Shown here one piece after another: positions 45,421 to 57,722 of a stretch of DNA of 64,000 bases (position 1 is the stretch's first letter; each line of letters begins with the position of its first letter). The position numbers were made by a program, and so were the translations under genes. Location: positions 17,967,193 to 18,031,192 of the forward strand of contig CM060174.1 in NCBI GenBank assembly GCA_030549775.1. The letters are read 5' to 3'. This stretch comes from Tamarix chinensis. Its lineage: Eukaryota > Streptophyta > Magnoliopsida > Caryophyllales > Tamaricaceae. Below the pieces are notes generated by a model, which did no database searches, was not told where the DNA came from, and saw nothing but the letters and a program-made list of their open reading frames with translations.

Positions 45421-45829
45421 TACCATATGAATTTTTTGTATGTAGGTTTTAATAACAATTTTAACCTATAACCATTATAAAAAATTCCTCAACGATCTCA
45501 CACATTAATTTTCAAGCTTTTAGAAATGATTTTAGAAACACTGTTGTTAATGTGTCGTTATTATTTCTCATTTTCATAGCAGTGTAGGGTGAGGGTTTTA
45601 CCTTCTAATAATAGATGAGAAATGCATTGAAAAGAAGATAACCATGAACTGATCAAGGTGTTGTTTGAAGATCCTATTTATGAGATCTATGAATAAATGA
45701 GTCCATAAGATATATTAATGATCAACTCACAATGCTTATATTTTATCTGAAATACTATCTTCTAAATTTCTTACTTGGTGATCTTCTGTTGGTGATATTG
45801 GTGATAACTTGATCTAAGGTTGATATTTA

Positions 45830-46980
45830 TAAATATTGTAGCTTCTCTAACTTGATAACAAAGATCACTAATGTGGGGTAGCGAATAAGTGTTTTTTATA
45901 CTAACCTAGTTTAACCCTCAATAATCGATACACAACTACTATCCTTATTCTAAACAAATAGGATGATTGATCCCTTAGGAGATATAATCAATCATATGTA
46001 TATGTTCCCTATCAACCTCTCTAGTTTCTTCCTCAAATCTTTCATCTTTTTTGGTGCTATGTGATTGGGTGTATTTGACATAGAATCAATCTTCAATAAA
46101 AGGTTAATGGTGAAATCAACCTCACATGCTAGTGGCATGATTAGAATATCCCTAGGAAATGTATTAGAAAACTCCCATGTCAATAAAATATCATTTAATG
46201 CCATCATGTTAGCATGAAAATCCTAAATTTTGCATTAGTAGAATAGATACTCCTTTTGTACTAGGGTATCTAGTGTAATAGAAGACATAATCTTCACTCA
46301 AGTAATAAGCTTTCATCTATGTTAATAGACCCTAGAACCTTTTGTTCTTTTAAAAACTATGAGCTCCTGTGCACATCTTATTGATGTAAAATACTTTGTA
46401 AGCATTTCCATGCAAATCACACAACTCCACCTTGTTGAGGTCTATAAGAAGCTCTGCACCACATATAACTAATGGCACATCACTAAATCACCTAATACCA
46501 ATCCTATCCCTAGAGGGAATCACAAAAAAAAAATGATATATTTGTAGATTATGATATGGAAGCTCTAGTAAAAACATTAGTAGACATAAGAGAATGGGTA
46601 TCTCCTACTTCAAATATCATAAAAGTTGAAAATAAGGAGATATTGAATGTACTAATGACTACATTCTACCCACTACCTAGTTGAGTTGTAGCTACACTAC
46701 CAAATCCTTGATTAAGGTCATATATATAGGACTTCAAAGCCCTATAATATGGGGAAGATCTACTAGATGCACTCTCCAGTGATGAGGTAGACCTTAGTCC
46801 CTATTATTGCTACTATTGTTAGGTTAGTATACCTTGTGACCAAGTCTAACCTTTATATACACTATTCCCTAATGGAAAGCACTCAAACTATTAGTGAACT
46901 ACCCTACCATAACTAGGGCATCCAATAGTATTGCTTATGTAATCCTTCCTTGGATGACTAACCTCATATTATTTACACTA
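45830..46980 (-). pseudogene. Second Ty3/gypsy remnant: Gag end, protease, RT start
   Basis: Minus strand from about 46980: a possible zinc-knuckle piece (CPSYGRVVH..FECF, near 46925-46875); a degraded protease region (SDVPLVICGAELLIDL and CDLHGNAYKVFYI, 46490-46380); then the protease-RT link FPRDI..PLACEVDFTINLL (46160-46090), APKKMKDLRKKLERLIG (46055-46005) and an RT start reading FV*NKDSSCVSIIEG*TRLV then YPTLVIFVIKL (45990-45830). The family form is FPRDLPGLPPxREVDFxIDL, RMAPxELKELKxQLEELLxKGFI and RLCIDYRxLN. This is a different lineage from the CRM-like copies, probably the Tekay or a related branch. No LTRs are joined to it. Confidence 0.68.
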
Positions 46981-47171
46981 TTAGTATCTCTTAGGGTGAG
47001 GTTGAGTGAATTATCTACCATATCAAGGTGTTAACCCCACAAACTATCCACAACTAAGCTATAAGTGTTTTATACTACTAAAATTTTGTGGATCACCTTT
47101 TGTTACCCCCTAATCATGCTTTACGAGCATGAAAAACCTATGTTACCTTTAAAGCTTTCTCATACGATGTA

Positions 47172-47430
47172 CACTACAAAATATATAACTTGTGCCAATA
47201 AAAATTTAGTCATAGATTTTTTTTTACATGGGAAAAAGTTATTAATACCAATAGATATTTCTTTGTGAGAAATGAAGAAAATTTTCCCTATAGATATTTT
47301 TTTATCTGTTGGTAATAGTAAGTTATGCCAACAGATCTTTTGTCCACTTTTATATATGTGGGTATTAGTAGCATTATACCAACAAAACTAATATCCACTC
47401 ATATATTTGTTACTGTTAATATATAAGGAA
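47172..47430 (+). mobile_element. CACTA-like terminus with short subterminal repeats
   Basis: CACTACAAAATATATAAC at 47172 is a CACTA-type terminus. Behind it, at irregular spacing of about 55-65 bp, are similar motifs: TTATTAATACCAATAGATAT, ATCTGTTGGTAATAGTAAGT, TATGCCAACAGATCTTTTGT and ATTATACCAACAAAACTAAT. Some are complementary to one another (ACCAACA against TGTTGGT). The opposite terminus was not found. Confidence 0.48.
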
Positions 47431-47851
47431 GGCAAAGGTTGAAACTATTATTATATTCCTTGGCACAATACATTCGTTCCTATTATACATGAGATACTTC
47501 CCTTATCATCATAATTGCCAATTTGTATATGAAATACTAATAATATAATATGTATAACCATAATTATAATTATCATTATAATTATTATGAATATTATTAT
47601 TACATAACTATGATAATTAAAATGATAAAAAATATTCTTAAAGTAATAATAATAACAAGAACTCTCATTATTGTATGAGTTATAATAATAAATATTATAA
47701 TAAAAGTAATAATTAGCTAGGTCAGGTTTAAATGACCTATAAGATGGGGATTTTGCTAATTGATTAGTGCAATGAGGGTCTAAGGGGTGGTATAACCTTG
47801 GTTATTTTGTCTTTCTAGGCCTAATATTATTATAGTTATTTATATAATTAT
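47431..47851. other. AT-rich non-coding sequence
   Basis: ATT/AAT-rich with no recognisable gene or element end. Confidence 0.5.
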
Positions 47852-49015
47852 TATAATACCCCATATTTTTGAAATTCAATTTCCTTAAACTTAATGGCTT
47901 AAATAATGGAATTTGATGAAAATGTTTAATTATTTTTATTTGTGACTAGTTTTATAGTTTATTAACGATTTATAATTCATATTGGAATTTATTTAATTAT
48001 TTTTCACTGCGAATTATTCTCAAAACATTTATTCACAGTTATGAATTTCATTAAATTCATATGATCTCAGCTTCTATTTAAAAAATATTTACATTTCTGT
48101 CATGTGTTTTTGTTCTAATATTTCAATTCATTTTTTTTATTATGGATTCATCTTACGATTAAAATTTTAGTTGGGAATTATATTTCATTAACAAAAATGA
48201 ATTGTTTTAAATTATAAAAATCCCTTTTAAGTACTAAAATTATATTATTGATTTTTATCTATAGCAAATATTTCCATCTTTAAATTAATTTATTTTTACG
48301 ATGCTGAGGGAACTTATAGAAAATTTTAAATTAATTGTTTCTACAACTTATTATTCATTTTTTCTCTAAAAATAATTTGTTTCCGTTTTTTCATTTTTGG
48401 TTTATAGAGGATCCTTTTAAAAAAAAATTTAAATACTTCATAGTTCCTTAGAATTTTATTAATATACTTTCCAATGTATTTTAATTATTATTTTTTATAA
48501 TTTTTTTTTCCACAAGCTATATCATTTGTTTTAATCATTAATATTTTAATGAAGAAAGTATTTTCATTATTGTTTAATTAATTGTTTTAACTTTCCCAAA
48601 TCTTTGAGGAATTTTTTCTGTCAAATGAATTTTGGTTGAAAATTTATCATTTAAATTCTATTTTTGATATTTTAACAAAGTGCCTTTCTTTTTTTTATGA
48701 CTGATTGAGATAGTGATCAGAAGAACAATTCCTGTTCAACTCAAACCCTTACTCCCCCTAGTTGTTGACCCTGGCCAACTTCATTTTCCACCCTCTCTAC
48801 CCTCTCCTCCATTCTCTACCATCAATCGACAACCTCCAGTGCCAAATGGAAAACGCAAACAACACAGATGTGCAACAATAGCTAGCCTCTAGTTTGTGCC
48901 ACTGCAAAACCACTAAGCCACCACTACTACGGGCTCCTCGTCCTTCAACCACCAATTGCACCACAATCCCTCCTCTAGCTCGCTTGGTCACATCAAGCTA
49001 CTCCATCTAGATTTT
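47852..49015 (+). repeat. Delta repeat, copy 1 (LTR 5' part-like)
   Basis: Starts TATAATACCCCATATTTTTG, the same kind of start as alpha units. It passes through T-rich sequence to a CCACC/CCTCC-rich segment (48730-49010). The stretch 47940-48700 is matched by 49800-50520 in the same orientation (shared blocks include AGTTATATTTCATTA-type and TTTTAAATTATAAAATC). It could be the U3 part of an LTR related to alpha. The minus-strand frame 48797-48991 is compositional. Confidence 0.5.
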
Positions 49016-49749
49016 TGTGTGGTATAATATCCCTAACCCAAACTTCTAATTTGAATTGGGTTTGTGTGAATTGGATTTTTATAAGCTAAATTACTTGTTT
49101 GATTATGTATAGATGAGTGTATGATTAATTTGATTGGGTTGAATGTCATGTATCTAGTTGATTTTTAAGATTTCAATTTTTATTTTGGATATGTCCAGAT
49201 AACTTGGATTCTTTCAAATTTAATTAGAATTGGGTTAATTATACTATTGAGCTATCGATTTGAAGTAATTGATTTAAATTGGCTAGTTTGTAGTTAGGGT
49301 TTACGAGCCATAATCTCCAGATTTTAATTGATAAAATTATATTTTCCATTGATAGAGTTTGTTTCTACTAACAAATAAAATTATTTCAAAATATATTTAA
49401 CTATTTCTCTTTCCAATAAATTGGATCAATTCTTCAATATTTACCAAATTTTGTTGCTAAACCTAACTACTAAGGTCAAATTTTTTTAAAGTTGACCTAC
49501 TTTTTATTATTCTTGCTCAATTAATATTCTTAAATCAATTTAAAAAATCTTAAATGTTTCTTCCTAACTTGAGGAGTGACCTTGAGTTAATAACCTTGGA
49601 TATGTTTTCTTTACAATTCATCATTATGGTTTTGCTTTTGAATTTTAGTTATGGGTTGTTGATCGTTTGCTATTGACTTCACTTATTTGGATCTAATATA
49701 ATTGTTATTAAGTGGTTTATGATTATCAACTTTTAAATTTATTCTAATT

Positions 49750-51070
49750 AGATTATTTTATTTAAATCAAAATTCTCGTAAATAATTTTTTTAAAAATTT
49801 TTATGATTCGCTTTAAGGTTTTATTGTTGATTTTGAACTCATATTTAAATTTAATTAATCATTTGTCGTTGCGGATAATTGTAGTTAAATTTATTAATGA
49901 CCATGATTTTATTAAATATACGTGATTCGATTTTTGTTTAAAATATATTTTCATTTTTTTTGTTTGTTTTTGTTTGAATATTTTAAATTAATTTTTAATT
50001 ATAACTTCGTTATATGATTACTACTTTATTATAGAGTTATATTTCATTAGTAGAAATAATTTATTTTAAATTATAAAATCTCTGTAAAGTAAAAAAATCA
50101 TCATTTGTAATAAATATTCTTTGATTTAATTTATTTAATTTATAAGGTTGATAAGATATTTTGAAAATTTTAATTAAAGTTTCTATAATTTAATTATAAT
50201 TTTCTTCTATAAATTATTTTTCTTCCATTTTTTCCTATTTTAGTTGATAGATTAAGTTTTCAAAATTTTGTTGAATTATTTATAGTTTCTCAAAGTTGAT
50301 AAAATTAATTCTTTGATGTATTTTTAGTTTTATTTTGAAATTTTATTTGTATTTTAATAAGTGTTACAGTTTATTTTAAATTATATCATTTAATAAGACA
50401 CTTTTTTTTCTTTAAAAGGCTAGTTATATATTTTTTATGAGAATATTTTTGATAAAATTTAACTTAACTAAACTTTTATTTTATCTATCATATTTTTTGA
50501 TATTTATTTCATATTAATTGATTTATACTTGTATTGTAAAAAGAAAAAAGAAAACCTGTTTGAACCCCCATATTTCCTTTCCATATTTTCTTTCTTTTCT
50601 ATTTCTATCTCTCCTTGAGTCCTGACGCCCTTCACCATGGCTTCGACCAGCATCTTACTACCACCACTATACCTTACTACCACCACCGAGCCACTACATC
50701 CGGCACCTCTATCCAACCATGAGCGGTAATGGATGCACCAGTTGCAAACAAAGCAACAACTAGCAACTAGGGGATGAATGCTCAACCTTGACATACTTGA
50801 TCTTCCCCTTTGCTCCATCCTCCGGTACAACATCCACCACAAGAGCACCGCCAGCGAACCACCACCACTATGTCGAGCTGTGGTGTTGCCAACCATAGAC
50901 AGCAAGCACCATCAATAGCACCAAGGCAATGCACGGCAACAAAAACCCTATGTCAAGCTACCATAGCAACACACCACCAATGCCATAGCTAAAGTTCTAG
51001 TCTGACCACCTACGCACCACCGTTGCTCCTCCTCGTCTTGGTCGAGCTCCTCTTAGCTTGTACTAGATAA
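49750..51070 (+). repeat. Delta repeat, copy 2 (LTR 5' part-like)
   Basis: Direct repeat partner of 47852-49015, ending likewise in a CCACCACC-rich segment (50620-51060) that yields spurious frames on both strands (50504-50905, 50810-50992). Between the copies, 49016-49749 contains TATAATATCCCTAACCC at about 49023, another LTR-start-like string, but no gene. Confidence 0.5.
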
Positions 51071-51086
51071 TTTTTCTTAGTATAAT

Positions 51087-51802
51087 TGAAATACCCCAAA
51101 ATTATAATTATGAAAATTATGGCTAAATGAGAATTTATTAGGGAAATTAATTAAATAAATTATTTTATTAAAATATAGGGGAGTTATTTAGGGACAATCA
51201 AGAGGAAAATGATAAATAATTTAATGAGGAAAAAAGCAGGGAGTGTTGCTAATTAAAATGGGATTTAAAAAAATAATTATTATTCAAAAATAGCCCACAA
51301 TTAATCTAAGAAAGAATTAATTATTATTTTCTAAATATTATTATTTTAAATAATAAAAAAAATACCAAAATACCCAACCCACTTATTTTTCTTTTTTTTC
51401 TTTTCTTTTCTTTTTCTCCCTCTTTTTCTCTTTTTTCTTTTCTTCCTCTCTTTCCCCTTTTCTTTCTTTTTCCTTCTTCCCCTGACCTGGGCCAGCCCGC
51501 CTTGTGCGGCCCATCTACCTTCCTTCCCCGTGCGGCCCAAGCCCGCGCCGCTTCTCTTCTTCCTTTCTTTTTTCTTTCTTTCCTGGCTGGTCCAGTTTCT
51601 TCTTTTTCTTTTCTTCTTTCTTCCTCCCTAGACCGCTGGTCCCGAGCCTTCTTCTTCCCTAAGGCGGGGGTGGCGACCAAGGAGTTGTAACCCTGCCCTC
51701 CACCGACCACCACCGCTGCCTATAGTCCTTACCTCCCTCTCCCATCACTTTCTTTCATTTTTTCGACCCAAACCGACTTCTTCCCCTCTCCCGAGCACCC
51801 TG
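51087..51802 (+). mobile_element. Alpha-family unit, copy 3, first part (U3)
   Basis: Starts TGAAATACCCCAAAATTAT, followed by AT-rich sequence, a long C/T run (51380-51475) and a segment with CTGGGCC and CGGCCCA motifs. It is cut at 51802 by the minus-strand alpha copy 4 and continues at 56867. The opposing long frames at 51324-51713, 51346-51540 and 51502-51690 arise from the C/T-rich composition and are not genes. Confidence 0.72.
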
Positions 51803-52240
51803 TGTAATACCCCAAAATTCACTATATTTTTTTTAAGTGGAAGAATTTAAAATTTAAAAACCTGTGAATTATGGAGAAGTTACCGCCGCACTTAGTACCA
51901 ACCCGGTTCTCTCCAATCGTTTCAGTACCAAGTACTAAGGCTAAGAAAAGATTAATATTAAACTTAAATCAAGAGTTCACGAAAGAACTTAGAAAAATCA
52001 TAACACCAAAGATCAGAGCATGCGTAAAGAATTGTAATTCATTTCCAAAAGAGAAATAAGCATACAAGTGATAAAATGTTCATTTAAAATACTCAAAACA
52101 AGTAATAAATCATAAGAGGGCAAATCCGATACAAAAGAAATAGTTGAAGAAGATAAAATAACAAGAATAGTGAATCCGGCCACATTACTCTCGAACTCGG
52201 AGCCAAAAATGCTCAACACACAGCTCCGCTTGATGTCTCG

Positions 52241-52330
52241 CCCACCTGCACAAAGTCAGAAGGGCCTACTACTCATGGGAATGAGCAACACCCATGAAAA
52301 GGGTGATCAGTACGCTACGTACTAAGCAAG
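52241..52330 (-). promoter_or_regulatory. Alpha conserved core of copy 4
   Basis: Minus strand from about 52330: AGTACGTAGCGTACTGATCA, then CCCTTTTCATGGGTGTTGCTC, ATTCCCATGAGTAGTAGG and finally TGTGCAG|GTGGGCG. CTCAT and ATGAG form a stem around TCCC. It corresponds to 32231-32320 and 60401-60490. Confidence 0.65.
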
Positions 52331-52534
52331 GTAACCGTGCACTAAGGCTAACACACAAAATCATACAAATAATGCAGAAGAAATAAAAGAGCATAATCCA
52401 TCATGATAATATAATATCATACAATCATTTGGGTAGATACATAAAGGCCCATTTATAGTCTGAATTAATTATTTAATTAATCTATAATTATAACTCATTT
52501 CACACCATAATTTTTATCAAATCCATACGAATAC

Positions 52535-52895
52535 GGGAACCCCACTATTATAGTCAGTTGACTGGAAACACACAGGGCATAAAGCTCCTGACCACTATTA
52601 TAGTCGGTGGACAGGAAACACACAGGGCATAAAGCTCTTTACCACTATTATTTACCGGTGGAACGGTCTGGCCCCTTCTCGCACGGTGTTCCACTGTAAG
52701 TACTTAGTGTCTTTCCCATGTATTGGCACAAATATGTTCGGTTTTTTTGAGCACAAAATCCCCTATTATTCTAGCCGGTGGACCCAAAATGCACAGGTAC
52801 AAAGCCTGACCACTATTATTACCGGCGGACCGGTTACACATAGGATATCATGCCCTAACCACTATTATTCGCAGGTGGACTGCTCTAGGCCCGTC
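52535..52895 (-). repeat. Three-plus-three CCAC..GTGG array of copy 4
   Basis: The plus strand shows six CCACTATTAT(TA)..CGGTGGA-type motifs near 52541, 52592, 52640, 52762, 52808 and 52859. Between the third and fourth lies the complement of the spacer (GTGTTCCACTGTAAGTACTTAG, 52686-52707, in two pieces). This is the same six-motif layout as in copies 2 and 3. Confidence 0.72.
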
Positions 52896-54299
52896 TCAAC
52901 AATCTTTCACTTTAAATGATTACTATATTACGATATCTTATTCGAAAAATTTAACCCTAGACATGCATGACTCACTCTCCCCACACCTATCCTCCAACGG
53001 ACTCTTTCCATATCATCAGACTCATGCGCATCCCAACTTGCCCAACGACCTTTCCTCTATACTCAAACTCAGACTAGAACTCCAACACAAAAAATATGTG
53101 GGTCAAGGCCCACTACTACACACCACCAAGTCCACTTATTTCCTCATTCTAGGGTTTTTCCCTAGAAACCCTAATTTAAGCCTCAATGGCCCATCTTACT
53201 CCACTTCACACGACCCAAATCATTATAACACTCCACACATCACAACTCATAAATTCCACCCTTATAATTACACTTTAATCATCAAATACACATGATACCA
53301 CAAAAACCCTAGGCAGCCACATCAAACCCTAATTGTCCACACAAACCCTAGCTCGGTCTCCTACGTACCCTTATATTGCTCCACGTACTATTTTTCATCC
53401 AAAGTGTTCAAACACCCAAATAACACTTACGTTACCTTCCTCACATCCCAAATCAACTTTCTATACATAAATTTCATGCCCATGCAAACTTTACACATCC
53501 CATGCAACCATTCGAATCTTTTATGCAAAACCCTATAGTCTCATGTGAAACCCTAAATTCAACCATGCAAACCCTAGATTCTTCCATATAAAACCTTAGA
53601 TTCCTCCATAAAAAAACCTTATATTCAACCCATACAAAACCCAAGGTTTCTCCATACAACACCCTAAATTCAATCCATGCAAACCATAGATTAGATTCTC
53701 TTATATTACACCATAGATTAGATTATCCCATAGATTAAATTATCCCATACAAAATCATATATTAGATTTTCCCATATAAAACCATAAATTATATTCTCTC
53801 ACATGAAACCCTAAATTTCCCATTTTATTCTTCCACTCATGGATCATTAAAATACTTAGGTCAACTCATTTCCCCTTTAGTCAACTTACTCCCCTTTGGT
53901 CAACACATTTCCCATTTTCAATTTTCAACCTTTTCCCCATACAATACTAATTTTATACATCCTCACATGCTTGTCTAAATGGTCACAAACCAATCATCAC
54001 ATATCACAATATTTCATCACATATACAGAATACACATACCATATAACAACACAAGAACATGCTTCAACTCTATCTCATACCACATATGAGATGATCATAA
54101 TGATAAACATAGGATGAATAACATACAAAGCATATAATGCACATCAACACACATAAGGCCTTAGTAACAACCTTACCTAAAACGACACTGGTCTTGGAGC
54201 ACGCTCCTACGCCTCCTTAGGGCTTTGACTGGTCTCACCCATATGAGGGAAAAGCTAAAAATTAGATTCCCTCCTACCATAATTACTATTAAATACTAA

Positions 54300-54673
54300 C
54301 TTAAGCTAAGACGAGGCTTTTGATAAAATACTAAAATAATAATAGCAAAAATACCAAAAATAGTATCAATGTTAATTTTAAGAAGAATAATAATCATAGT
54401 GACAATAATAATAAAAAGGAAATTATTCAAAAATAAGGTGAAATAAGGGCTTTGGCCCATTTACCAAAATAATACTAATAATAACATTAGTAAAATAAAT
54501 AACAAAATTGAGTAATAAAAATAATAATGAAATAGTAATAATGATAATGTAAAAACCATAATAATATTGCAAAAATGATAATAATCATAATGGTAATAAT
54601 AGTAATGATAATAATCGAAGATAAAACGAATTAGGGTTTTGACACTACATTGAATAGTAATAAATTTTTTAAC

Positions 54674-54705
<32 letters not shown>

Positions 54706-54945
54706 TTAATAACACTAATAATAGTAATAAATTCTAATGATAAAAATAATGATGATGATGATGATGATGACGATGATACTAATAATAATAATAATAATAA
54801 TAATAACATATTAATATTAATAACAAAGATAATAGCAATAATTATAATAAAATCGAAATAAAAATATAACAGGGCTTTGGCCCTCAATAGAAATAATAAT
54901 AAAAACTTTAATAATAAAAATAATAATATTAATAATAATTGTAAA

Positions 54946-54992
<47 letters not shown>

Positions 54993-55010
54993 TAATAGTA
55001 TATATATTCA
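54300..55010. repeat. Trinucleotide microsatellite field of copy 4
   Basis: About 700 bp dominated by AAT/TAA runs, the longest at 54950-54990, with a GAT run at 54752-54773. The minus-strand frames rich in leucine, isoleucine and tyrosine here are translations of this repeat. Confidence 0.88.
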
Positions 55011-55714
55011 AATATATAAAATAAAATAAATTAAAGCTTGTATAAATAGTGAAAAATGGTTGAGGGGGTTTAGGGTTCAACCTTAGGCTGGTGGTGCACG
55101 GCGGCGGCGGTAGTGGCTGGAAAAAGGGAGGAAAAGGGGAAAAGTTGGATGCTGGGAACAAAATAGGGAGAATGTGGGTGGAAATAAGGGTGATTATGGT
55201 TGCCTAGAAGGAGAGGAAAAAAATAAGGGTGGTGGCACAACCAAAGGTGGAGGCGCACGGTGGCGGAGGTGGTGGCGCAACCAAAGGTGGCGACGCACGA
55301 CGGCGGCTGTGGTGGCCGAATTGAAAAGAAGGAGAGAAAGAGAGAAGGAGAAGAAGGGAGGGGAAAAGAAAGGTAGGGGAAGGTAGAGGAGGGTCTACAA
55401 CACAATTTGGGAGGTGAAAGGAGTGGCAGTAGTGGTAGAGGTGGTGGCTAAGGGCAGTTCAAAGGGCGACAGAGGTGGAAGAATAGGTTGATTGAGGAGC
55501 AAATATTGCATAGTGGGGATGACTAGTGCAGGGAAAATCAAGGGGGATGGGTAGTTTGTTTAGTTAGAAGGCGGTGCAAGGATGAGTTAGGTAGGAAGAG
55601 AGGGCGGCAAAATTGGCCGGAGGCGGTGGAAATGGTGTCTAAAGGGGCGGTGGTGGCAAGGTCGGGAAAAGCTGGGTTTCGGGGGAAAGCTCGATTGCAG
55701 ACCGGGTAGGGGGT

Positions 55715-55721
55715 ATTTATA
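55715..55721 (-). promoter_or_regulatory. TATA box of alpha copy 4
   Basis: The minus strand reads CTATAAATACCCCCTACCC, followed by AATCGAGCTTTC and GAAACCC, as in copy 2. The conserved position about 1.15 kb from the LTR start supports a promoter. Confidence 0.6.
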
Positions 55722-57008
55722 GAAATAAAAGGGTGGCTTAGGTCAAAGGGAAGAACGGGAGGATCGACAAGTTAGTTGGGTTGTCGGCGGCGATTGTTGC
55801 TGGCGAAATTCAAGAAAGACGTGGCAGGCAATTGTTAGCTAGGAGAAGAGATAACGTGCGAGGAGAGGGGAGCGTTAGTTGGGAAAAATGGTCCATAAGT
55901 TAGTAGGGGAGAGAGAGGAGCAAAATATCCGATCAATGGTGAAAAAAAACTAGGGCATAAGGGCAGCGGTGCAGGTCAACGTTGACTGCAGGTGCGAAGG
56001 TTGGGGAAAGAAGCAGGTATGGGGCAGACCAGCGGTTTGGGGAAAACAAGAAAAGAAAGAAAAGGAGGAGGACCGGACTGGCAACGTCATTTAATAAGAT
56101 AGGATGAAATGCAGAATTCCAAGGGAAAAAGAGGGAAAACGCAGCGTGGAGGAGAAAGGAAGGAGGCAACGGTCACGTGGGCTGGGCCGCGCTGAAGGAA
56201 AGGAAAGAGGGGGAAAGGCTGGGTCGTGGGCTACCGAAAGAAGAAGGAAGGAGGGAAAGGACTAGGCCACCGGAGAAGGAAAGAGGGAGAAAGGGATTGG
56301 GCCGTGGGAAGCCCAATCGGGCAGGAGAAGAAAAAAAAGGAAAGAAGAAGAAAGAAAAAGAAAGAAAAAGGAAAGAAAAGGAAGAAAGAAAAAGGAAAAA
56401 GGAAAAAGGAAAAAGGGAAAGGGAAAAAGAAAAAAAATAGTGGATTAGATCAATTAAATTAATTGAGATATTTGGGATATTCAAAAATAATAATATTTAA
56501 ATAAAATAATATTTAAATCCCTTTTTAGGCTAAATTAGGATTTTTAAAAGATTTTCCATAAATTTCATTTTAATTAGCAGAACACCCTAAATTTCTCCAA
56601 TTAAATTATTTATAAAATTCCTATTAATTTGAAACTATTTTCTCCTTCTTATTTTAAATAAAACAATTTATTTAATTAATTTCTAAAATAAAATCCTTAA
56701 ATAGCTAAAATACCCAAATTTTTCTAATAAAAATATTTATTATTTTCTTCTTGAATAGTCCTATATAATTCCTTTTTATTTTAATAAAAATAATTTATTT
56801 AATAAATTTTCTAATAAAATTTTATTTAACTATAATTTTTAAAATTAGAATTTTTTAGGCATTTCACCCTACCCCTTTCCCTTTTCCTCTTCCGTCGACC
56901 TTGCCGCCCTGCCATGGCAGAACCGCCTCGACTACCACCATCGGCGACATGCTTAGCATTTGCACCTCCCTTATATTCTTCCCCTTGTCATTGCCCACCC
57001 AATCGACC

Positions 57009-57015
57009 TATAAAT
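57009..57015 (+). promoter_or_regulatory. TATA box of alpha copy 3
   Basis: TATAAAT in CTATAAATACCCC, as in copies 2 and 4. It is preceded by CC-rich sequence and followed at about 45 bases by CGAAACCCAAA. Confidence 0.58.
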
Positions 57016-57479
57016 ACCCCATCGGCTGCCTTAATTTGGTTTTTATTTCGAAACCCAAAAACCGCCCCTTCTCGCAGTTGCCCCTTTGGATGAGCAATCT
57101 TAGTCGCCACCCATTGCCGCCAGGCGAACCACCCCCAAAACTGCCCCTTGCACCATCCTCTACCTAACTAAACCCTCATCGTCTCTCAGTTACCCTCCTA
57201 ATCAACCCCTCCTCAACCCCTACCGCCCTTCGCACTGCCGTCCGCTGCCAGTTCCACAGCCACTAACACCCCCTCTACCCTCCAAAAAAACCAGGGGGCC
57301 TCCTCTACCTCCCCACACCTCCCTTTATCCCTGCATCCCTCTCCTTCTCCCTCCTTTCTCCTCCTTCCACCACCTCCAATACCCACATCCGCCGCTGCCG
57401 CCGTGAGCCCCCGCCGGTGCCACCACTGTCCCTAGGTGGTGCTCTGACCTTCCCAACCCTTAAACCCATTTTATACAAG

Positions 57480-57542
57480 TATTAGTTATTTTTAATAATA
57501 TTAATGGTATTATCTATTATATTATTATTATTATTATTATTA

Positions 57543-57577
<35 letters not shown>

Positions 57578-57670
57578 ATCATTACTTAACCTAACTTTGG
57601 AAATAATTCTAACTAATGCTACTATTAATGGAGTTCTACAATTTTAGTATTATTATGATTATCTTTATTG

Positions 57671-57722
<52 letters not shown>

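Larger units (their letters stand above)
39113..45584. mobile_element. CACTA-like non-autonomous element, split by a CRM-like insertion
   Basis: The left end is CACTACAATGGGG at 39113. The right end, read on the minus strand from 45584, is CACTGCTATGAAAATG; the first ten bases agree at eight positions. Flanking triplets are AAG and TAG (two of three match), the size of CACTA duplications. AATAAC(AC)CGACA-type subterminal motifs occur near both ends. Removing the retrotransposon at 39489-45203 and one duplicate leaves about 750 bp without coding capacity. The right arm holds a 38-bp near-palindrome (45383-45420). The identification is tentative because the inverted repeats are short. Confidence 0.42.
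51803..56866 (-). mobile_element. Alpha-family solo LTR-like unit, copy 4 (5.1 kb, nested in copy 3)
   Basis: The minus strand starts at 56866 (TGAAATGCCTAAAAAATTC) and ends at 51803 (complement of TGTAATACCCCAAAATTC). Flanks CCCTG (51798-51802) and CCCTA (56867-56871) make a 4/5 target duplication. Modules run in the usual order on the minus strand: C/T run (complement of 56330-56435), GGCCCA motifs (56180-56310), GC-rich segment with CCACC runs, TATAAAT (55715-55721), trinucleotide field (54300-55010), donor-like AG|GTAAG (54176), ACCCTA-type repeats (53500-53860), six-motif array (52535-52895) and conserved core (52241-52330). No gag or pol is present. Frames such as 55070-55405, 55174-55386, 55933-56169, 56173-56484 and 54461-55161 are repeat products. 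Confidence 0.78.

Noticed and set aside
45098..45426. Overlapping frames on both strands near the CRM-like 5' LTR
   Set aside because: They span the LTR border and the palindrome at 45383-45420, which cannot be an ancestral gene.
51324..51713. 129-codon frame rich in K, R and E, with overlapping frames on both strands
   Set aside because: Product of the pyrimidine-rich U3 of alpha copy 3; similar frames appear at the same place in the other copies (28756-28992, 56177-56440) with different sequences.
54461..55161. Leucine/isoleucine-rich frames that could pass for membrane proteins
   Set aside because: Translations of trinucleotide repeats; no codon-level structure beyond the repeat.
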